Origin: Streptomyces sp. CCM_MD2014 | Lineage (GTDB): Bacteria > Actinomycetota > Actinomycetes > Streptomycetales > Streptomycetaceae | DNA length: 64,000 nt | NCBI RefSeq assembly: GCF_000772045.1 | Contig: NZ_CP009754.1 | Span: 6,696,001-6,760,000, forward strand | Reading direction: 5' to 3' | Shown here: positions 59,613 through 64,000 of the stretch, one piece after another | How the letters are laid out: the number at the start of each line of letters is the position of its first letter | Position numbering within the stretch: position 1 is the first letter of the stretch | Translations under genes and position numbers: made by a program | The notes under the pieces: generated by a model | What the model was told of the DNA's origin: nothing | The model's database searches: none | Seen by the model: the letters and a program-made list of their open reading frames with translations, nothing else

Positions 59613-60844
59613 GGGGCAACTCCTTCGATACGGCTGTGAGGCCGGACGCCCCACAGCAGGAAGACGGGATTGGTGGCCGCGAGCCGGGTCACGTCGCCCG
59701 GCAGCGGCGCGAGCCGCGAGGACTGCAGCAGCACCCCGTCGCACTCGAGACCGGCGCCGAGCAGCGCCTCGCGGGCCGCCGGCACCCGGTCCAGCGCGGC
59801 CACGGCGACGACCACGACGCGCCGGGCCCGCCGCGCGCACTCGGCGACGATCGCGGGCAGTCCGCGCCCGCCGCCGCCCACGAACACCGCGTCCGGGTCC
59901 TCGCCCAGTCCGGACAGCACCGCGGGCGCCGCCCCGTGCACCACCCGCACGTCCACACCGTGCGCGGCGGCGTTGGCACGCACCCGCCCGACCCCGTCCG
60001 GCGTCTTCTCGACGGCGGTGACGGCGGCGCCCAGCCGCGCGCACTCCACGGCCACCGAGCCGGAGCCCGCGCCGACGTCCCACACCAGGTCCCCGGGGCG
60101 CGGCCCGAGGCGGGCCAGTGCCAGCGCCCGCACCTCGAACTTGGTGATCATCGAGTCCCGGTGCGCGAACGCGTCCTCGTCCAGCGCCCATCCGGCCGGC
60201 CCGGGACGCGGTCCCGCCAGAGCCCGTACCGGCCCCAGCGCCCGCGCCTCGTCCAGGCACAGCACCACGCTCACCGCCGTCCCCCAGTCGCGTCCGGCAG
60301 CCTCGGCGGGCGTCACCCGCGCCACGCGCTCCTCGGCCGAGCCCAGAGCGGAGGCGACGACGAGCACCCGCCCGTCGTCCCGCAACGCGGCCCCCAGCTC
60401 CGCCGGACCGGCCCCCGGACCGGTCAGCACGGCGACCTTGGGGTGCGCCCGGCACAGGTGCACCGCCGTCCTGAGGTCCCGTCCGTGCGCGCTCGCCACC
60501 ACGGCGTCGTCCCACGGCAGCCCGACCCGCGCGAAGGCCGCCGCGACCGAGGACACCCCCGGCCGCACGTCCAGCCGCTCGGACCCGAACCGCTCGACCA
60601 GCGCCCGCACGATCCCGAAGAACCCCGGATCACCGGAGGCCAGCACGGTCACCGGCCGTCCCTCGGCGACGTACCGCGCGACCGTGTCCAGGGCGGGCGC
60701 CAGCGCCCCGAGGACGACCGTCCGGGCCCCCTCCGGCAGCCGTACGGCGTCCAGGTGCCGCCGCCCGCCGACGACCAGCTCCGCACCGTCGGCCACGTCC
60801 TCGGGCAGCGGGGAACCGGTCCCCGCCCCGACCACTCTGATCAC
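59609..60844 (-). CDS. cobL: Precorrin-6Y C5,15-methyltransferase (decarboxylating), CbiE-CbiT fusion
   Basis: 411 residues. CbiE-type tetrapyrrole methylase at the N-terminus (VVGAGTGSPLPEDV, ASGDPGFFGI, about 1-200). CbiT at the C-terminus (FEVRALALARLGPRPGDLVW, then DVGAGSGSVAVE and VFVGGGG, about 225-411). It methylates C5 and C15 and decarboxylates the C12 acetate of the corrin precursor. GTG 60844 overlaps the cobM stop; its stop overlaps the cobJ start. Confidence 0.9.
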   Translation of the reverse strand: MIRVVGAGTGSPLPEDVADGAELVVGGRRHLDAVRLPEGARTVVLGALAPALDTVARYVAEGRPVTVLASGDPGFFGIVRALVERFGSERLDVRPGVSSVAAAFARVGLPWDDAVVASAHGRDLRTAVHLCRAHPKVAVLTGPGAGPAELGAALRDDGRVLVVASALGSAEERVARVTPAEAAGRDWGTAVSVVLCLDEARALGPVRALAGPRPGPAGWALDEDAFAHRDSMITKFEVRALALARLGPRPGDLVWDVGAGSGSVAVECARLGAAVTAVEKTPDGVGRVRANAAAHGVDVRVVHGAAPAVLSGLGEDPDAVFVGGGGRGLPAIVAECARRARRVVVVAVAALDRVPAAREALLGAGLECDGVLLQSSRLAPLPGDVTRLAATNPVFLLWGVRPHSRIEGVAP

Positions 60845-61653
60845 GTGCTCGCACCCCGCGCTCGCAGCTCCCGGCGCGCCTCGGGGTCCGCCTTGCGATA
60901 GCCGTGGAAGTGTCCCGGGTGGTAGAGGTGCGAGCGGGTGCCGTGCGCGTCGAGGGCCGGGCCGACCAGGAACAGGGTGTGCTTCCAGAGCTTGTGCTCC
61001 TTGACCGTCTCCTCCAGCGTCCCGATCGTGCACCGCACGACCAGCTCCTCCGGCCAGGTGGCCTGGTAGGCGACGACGACGGGCGTGTCCGTCGGGTAGC
61101 CGCCCTCCAGCAGCTCCCGTACCAGCTGGCCGCTGCGGGCCGCCGACAGGAAGACGGCCATGGTCGTCCCGTGCCGGGCGAACTCACGCACCTCCTCCCC
61201 GGGCGGCATCGGCGTCTTGCCCCCGCCGAGCCGGGTGAGGACCACGGACTGCGCGACCTCCGGAATGGTCAGCTCACGCTGCGCGAGCGCGGCCACGGCC
61301 GAGAACGCCGAGACCCCGGGCACCACCTCGGTCGCGACACCGAGCTCCGCGCACCGGTCGAGCTGCTCCTGCGTGCCGCCCCACAGCGCCGGGTCGCCCG
61401 AGTGGATGCGGGCCACCCGGAGCCCCTCCTCGCGGGCCCGCCGGTACACGGCGACGACGTCCTCCAGCGACATCGTGGCCGAGTCCAGCACCTCGGCGTC
61501 CTCGCGCGCGTGCTGGAGCACCTCCGCCTGGACGAGGCTCGCCGCCCAGATCACCACGTCCGCCTCGGCGATGGCACGCGCCGCCCGGAACGTCAGCAGA
61601 TCGGCGGCGCCGGGACCGGCACCGACGAAGGTCACCCTGGCCTCGGAATCCAT
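60841..61653 (-). CDS. cobM: Precorrin-4 C11-methyltransferase
   Basis: 270 residues, SAM-dependent tetrapyrrole methylase fold. VTFVGAGPGAADLLTFRAAR, RIHSGDPALWGGTQEQL and VVPGVSAFSAVAALAQREL are CobM/CbiF blocks. It methylates C11 of precorrin-4. ATG 61653 begins the run of overlapped genes cobM-cobL-cobJ-cbiX. It is divergent from the ZIP transporter with a 110-nt gap; no B12 riboswitch is recognisable there. Confidence 0.9.
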   Translation of the reverse strand: MDSEARVTFVGAGPGAADLLTFRAARAIAEADVVIWAASLVQAEVLQHAREDAEVLDSATMSLEDVVAVYRRAREEGLRVARIHSGDPALWGGTQEQLDRCAELGVATEVVPGVSAFSAVAALAQRELTIPEVAQSVVLTRLGGGKTPMPPGEEVREFARHGTTMAVFLSAARSGQLVRELLEGGYPTDTPVVVAYQATWPEELVVRCTIGTLEETVKEHKLWKHTLFLVGPALDAHGTRSHLYHPGHFHGYRKADPEARRELRARGAST

Positions 61654-61763
61654 CGTTTTCGGTCCTCTCCTGTGCATCCTGTTCCTGTGCGCCCTGCGCA
61701 TATTTACTGCGGTTGCTGCTGTCGTACGCGCGTGAACGCGGCGTGATCGGATACCAAGGGCCC

Positions 61764-62492
61764 ATGGCGGTCTTCGTCGCGCTCGGCGCGTTCCTGATGA
61801 CGCTGGCCGGCGGCTGGACGGCACAGCGCGTGACCGACCGGCGCCACCTGGTCCTGGGCCTGGCCGGCGGCCTCATGCTGGGCGTGGTCGGCCTCGACCT
61901 GCTGCCGGAGGCCCTGGAGGCGGCGGGCGACGAGGTGTTCGGCGTGCCCGCGGCCCTGCTGCTCTTCGTCGCCGGATTCCTGCTCGCGCACCTGGTGGAA
62001 CGCCTGCTGGCGGCCCGCCGCGCCGCACACGGAGCCGACGAACACGGCCACCGCTCGCCCGAGGTGGGCCTGACGGCCGCGGCCGCGATGGTCGGGCACA
62101 GCGCGATGGACGGCGTGGCGATCGGCGCCGCCTTCCAGGTCGGCGGCGGCATGGGCGTGGCGGTCGCGATGGCGGTGATCGCCCACGACTTCGCGGACGG
62201 CTTCAACACCTACACACTGACCAGCCTGTACGGCAACGCGCGCCGCCGCGCCATCGCCATGCTGGTCGCCGACGCGATCGCACCCGTCCTCGGCGCGTCC
62301 TCCACCCTGCTCTTCACGATTCCGGAGGAAGCGCTCGGCGCCTATCTCGGCCTCTTCGGCGGCGTGCTCCTGTACCTCGCGGCGGCCGAGATCCTCCCCG
62401 AGGCCCACCACGAGCACCCCGCCCGCTCGACCCTCCTGTGCACGGTCGCGGGCGCGGCGTTCATCTGGCTGGTGGTGGGCATCGCCGAGTGA
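61764..62492 (+). CDS. ZIP family metal transporter
   Basis: 242 residues, about eight membrane helices. The metal-binding helix pair is seen as AMVGHSAMDGVAIGAAF and VIAHDFADGFNTYTL (His, Asp and Asn in the pore), with a cytoplasmic His-rich loop (ADEHGHRSPE) after the third helix and EAHHEHPA later. ZIP proteins import Zn2+, and some other divalent metals, into the cytoplasm. It sits between cobM and cobI on the opposite strand, so cobalt for corrin synthesis is a possible substrate. Start chosen at ATG 61764; an earlier ATG at 61713 adds 17 residues. Confidence 0.85.
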   Translation: MAVFVALGAFLMTLAGGWTAQRVTDRRHLVLGLAGGLMLGVVGLDLLPEALEAAGDEVFGVPAALLLFVAGFLLAHLVERLLAARRAAHGADEHGHRSPEVGLTAAAAMVGHSAMDGVAIGAAFQVGGGMGVAVAMAVIAHDFADGFNTYTLTSLYGNARRRAIAMLVADAIAPVLGASSTLLFTIPEEALGAYLGLFGGVLLYLAAAEILPEAHHEHPARSTLLCTVAGAAFIWLVVGIAE

Positions 62493-62506
62493 GCGCCGGT
62501 GACCGC

Positions 62507-63238
62507 TCACAGCTTTCCGCCCCGCCCGCCCTCGCGCCGGGCGGGCGCGATGAGCGTCGACAGATACGGAAGCGGCGCCCCGTCCAGCTCGCCGGCCCGC
62601 CGTACGGACTCCTCGGGCAGCCCCAGTGCCGACCCCCACACGGCGTCGTCGAGACGCCCGCTCTCCCGCAGCGCCTCGGCCACCTCGGCGGCCTGCCGGC
62701 CGAACTTGTAGGCGACCACGGTGCCGGGCCCGTGCAGGGCCTCCTTGAGCACGGCGGCCCCCGCCGTGACCGGCACCAGCGTCAGCGGCTCGGTCCCCTC
62801 GGTCAGCACGGCCCCCGACCGCGCGGCGAGGTCCTGCATGGCGGTGATCCCGGGCACGGTCTCCACGACCGTCCCCGGCACCAGCGCGCCCACGGTCTGC
62901 GCGAGATAGGTGAAGGTGGAATACACGTTGGGATCCCCGATGGTCGCGAAGGCGACGGCGGCGTGCTCGCGCAGCAGCCCGGCCACCCGCTCCCCGGCCG
63001 CGTCCCAGGCCGCCTCGCGCCGCGCCCGGTCGGTGCGCTCGTTCAGCGCGAACACGACCCGCACGACCTTCTCGGCGCCCACGTAGTGCAGCACGGTCGC
63101 CTCGGCGCGGCCGCGCTCGCCGGTGTCCATGACGGGCACGACCACGACATCGGCGCGCCGCAGCGCGTTGACCCCCTTCACGGTCACCAGTTCGGGGTCC
63201 CCGGGCCCGACCCCCACACCGATCAGCCTGCTGCTCAT
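62507..63238 (-). CDS. cobI: Precorrin-2 C20-methyltransferase
   Basis: 243 residues, tetrapyrrole methylase fold: LIGVGVGPGDPELVTVKGV at the N-terminus, FATIGDPNVYSTFTYL and VPGITAMQDLAA in the middle. It adds the C20 methyl group to precorrin-2. ATG 63238 overlaps the cobB stop by 4 nt (ATGA). It converges on the ZIP gene with only 14 nt between stops, leaving little room for a terminator. Confidence 0.9.
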   Translation of the reverse strand: MSSRLIGVGVGPGDPELVTVKGVNALRRADVVVVPVMDTGERGRAEATVLHYVGAEKVVRVVFALNERTDRARREAAWDAAGERVAGLLREHAAVAFATIGDPNVYSTFTYLAQTVGALVPGTVVETVPGITAMQDLAARSGAVLTEGTEPLTLVPVTAGAAVLKEALHGPGTVVAYKFGRQAAEVAEALRESGRLDDAVWGSALGLPEESVRRAGELDGAPLPYLSTLIAPARREGGRGGKL

Positions 63239-64000
63239 GACGTCCGGCACCTCTCCACGAACCGACGGGCGACACCGGGCTCGGCCGCCCAGTGCGTGTG
63301 CAGATAGCTCGCGTGCACACCGCGCTCCACGAATCCCTCGACGCGCCGCTCGGGCGCCCGCATCCCCCACGCCGGGGCCGCCCCGGCCCCCGGCTCCACG
63401 ACCGTCCGGTGGAACTCGTGGCCCCGCATCCGCGTCCCCGCCCCGGTCAGCGCGCTGTCGGACACGGCCACGGCGTCCCGGTAGCCCAGCGTCAGCCGCT
63501 CCGACATCCGCGCGGAGGCGTCCAGCACCCCGCACATCGGCAACCCGTCCAGCTCCCGGCACAGATACAGCAGCCCCGCACACTCGGCGGCCACGGGAGC
63601 ACCGCTCAGCGCCAGCTCGGCGACGGACTTGCGCAGCCCCTCGTTCGCGGACAGCTCGGAGGCGTACACCTCGGGGAACCCGCCCCCGATCACCAGCCCG
63701 GCGGTCCCCTCCGGCAGTTCCTCGTCCCGCAACGGATCGAACGTGACGACCTCGGCCCCGGCGGCGGCGAGCAACTCGGCGTGCTCGGCGTAGGAGAACG
63801 TGAAGGCGGCACCCCCGGCGACGGCGACGCGCGCTTTCAGCCCGTCCGGCGCTTGAGGACGAGGCCCGTTCATGGCCGAAAGCGGGGGCCCGGGGGCGGC
63901 AGCCCCCGGGGACGGGACGGGAAGGGGCGGCGGGGGCGAAGAAGCGAGAACCTCACCGGCCTCCCATCCCGCACACGACAACGCACCGGCACTGCGCGCC
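63235..64000 (-). CDS. cobB: Cobyrinate a,c-diamide synthase, C-terminal part (5' end outside window)
   Basis: The frame is open to the window edge; 254 residues of the C-terminal half are seen. The glutamine amidotransferase domain has VIGGGFPEVYASEL, ECAGLLYLCREL (nucleophile Cys) and SYLHTHWAAEP. It amidates the a and c carboxylates of cobyrinate using glutamine and ATP. Between the synthetase part and the amidotransferase domain lies a Pro-rich linker of about 40 residues (SSPPPPLPVPSPGAAAPGPP and more) encoded by a dispersed repeat. Its stop overlaps cobI. Confidence 0.88.
   Translation of the reverse strand, partial: ARSAGALSCAGWEAGEVLASSPPPPLPVPSPGAAAPGPPLSAMNGPRPQAPDGLKARVAVAGGAAFTFSYAEHAELLAAAGAEVVTFDPLRDEELPEGTAGLVIGGGFPEVYASELSANEGLRKSVAELALSGAPVAAECAGLLYLCRELDGLPMCGVLDASARMSERLTLGYRDAVAVSDSALTGAGTRMRGHEFHRTVVEPGAGAAPAWGMRAPERRVEGFVERGVHASYLHTHWAAEPGVARRFVERCRTS
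63835..63945 (-). repeat. Dispersed repeat copy 2, in frame inside cobB
   Basis: Read on the minus strand it runs TTCGCCCCCGCCGCCCC, a GGGGGCTGCCGCCCCC hairpin and CCTCGTCCTCAAGCGCCGG. By eye about 85% of positions match the copy at 9394-9507, with a few small length differences. Here it encodes the Pro/Ala-rich linker of cobB without breaking the frame. Confidence 0.75.

Noticed and set aside
61654..61763. Cobalamin riboswitch ahead of cobM
   Set aside because: The 110-nt gap is too short and lacks the B12-box core and flanking stems; the cob genes here may be controlled from further upstream or not at all.
1..64000. CRISPR arrays, insertion sequences, integrases or prophage genes
   Set aside because: No regularly spaced repeats, transposase motifs or phage structural genes were found on either strand; the only repeats are the dispersed and tandem ones listed.

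Overview
The window is chromosomal DNA of a Streptomyces. It is about 72% G+C by eye, codons end almost always in G or C, GTG and TTG starts are common, and Tat and lipoprotein export signals are frequent. The gene order of the right half (ectABCD, an LAETG-anchored surface protein, then cobalamin genes) matches my recollection of the SCO18xx region of S. coelicolor. No phage, insertion sequence, CRISPR array or canonical tRNA gene is visible. Seventeen neighbouring gene pairs share 4-nt stop/start overlaps (ATGA, GTGA or TTGA), so much of the window is translationally coupled operons.

Layout, left to right. 1-7.8 kb: the 3' part of a hypothetical gene; a Tat-exported PhoX-type phosphatase behind a PHO box; three tandem Y-RNA-like non-coding RNAs followed by a Ro60-type RNA-binding protein; a GntR regulator with ACC deaminase; a TetR regulator. 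7.8-14.6 kb (minus strand): a double-TerD protein, a small orphan gene, and a DeoR-controlled polyol ABC importer with a zinc dehydrogenase. 14.8-18 kb: divergent uronate dehydrogenase and kdgD genes plus an uncharacterised partner. 18-20.5 kb: VOC, MFS and DinB-like genes. 20.7-34.5 kb: a pectin/plant-sugar utilisation block. It holds a GntR regulator, two sugar-acid enzymes, an ABC importer, a Gfo/Idh oxidoreductase, a DUF6807 protein, a cytosolic GH43, a solute-binding lipoprotein, and secreted rhamnogalacturonan acetylesterase, pectate lyase and pectin methylesterase. 34.6-42.3 kb: acid phosphatase, a GH43 gene remnant, an ECF sigma factor with a membrane partner, a penicillin-binding protein, a two-component system with a membrane protein, and a GNAT acetyltransferase. 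42.3-44.8 kb: an IclR regulator divergent from alpha-ketoglutarate semialdehyde dehydrogenase. 44.8-54.2 kb: assorted enzymes around the ectoine/hydroxyectoine operon ectABCD. 54.3-55.8 kb: a sortase-anchored protein whose 3' end is tandemly duplicated. 55.8-64 kb: a cobalamin cluster (cobC, cbiX, cbiG-cobJ, cobL, cobM, cobI, cobB) interrupted by a ZIP metal transporter.

How the genes fit together. The secreted enzymes would de-esterify and cleave pectin. The importer and cytosolic GH43 would take up and trim oligosaccharides. Uronate dehydrogenase and KdgD form an oxidative uronate route. The IlvD/Edd plus DHDPS-family pair is a candidate parallel route from an aldonate. Both would give alpha-ketoglutarate semialdehyde, which the dehydrogenase at 43.2 kb would convert to alpha-ketoglutarate. 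A similar 16-bp motif occurs at both udh/kdgD promoters and upstream of that dehydrogenase, hinting at shared control by the IclR protein.

The strongest unusual signal is the tandem Y-RNA array upstream of the Ro gene. Two of its members carry a circularly permuted tRNA-like module. Other points of note are the in-frame duplication of a sortase sorting signal and a dispersed repeat encoding the domain linker of cobB.
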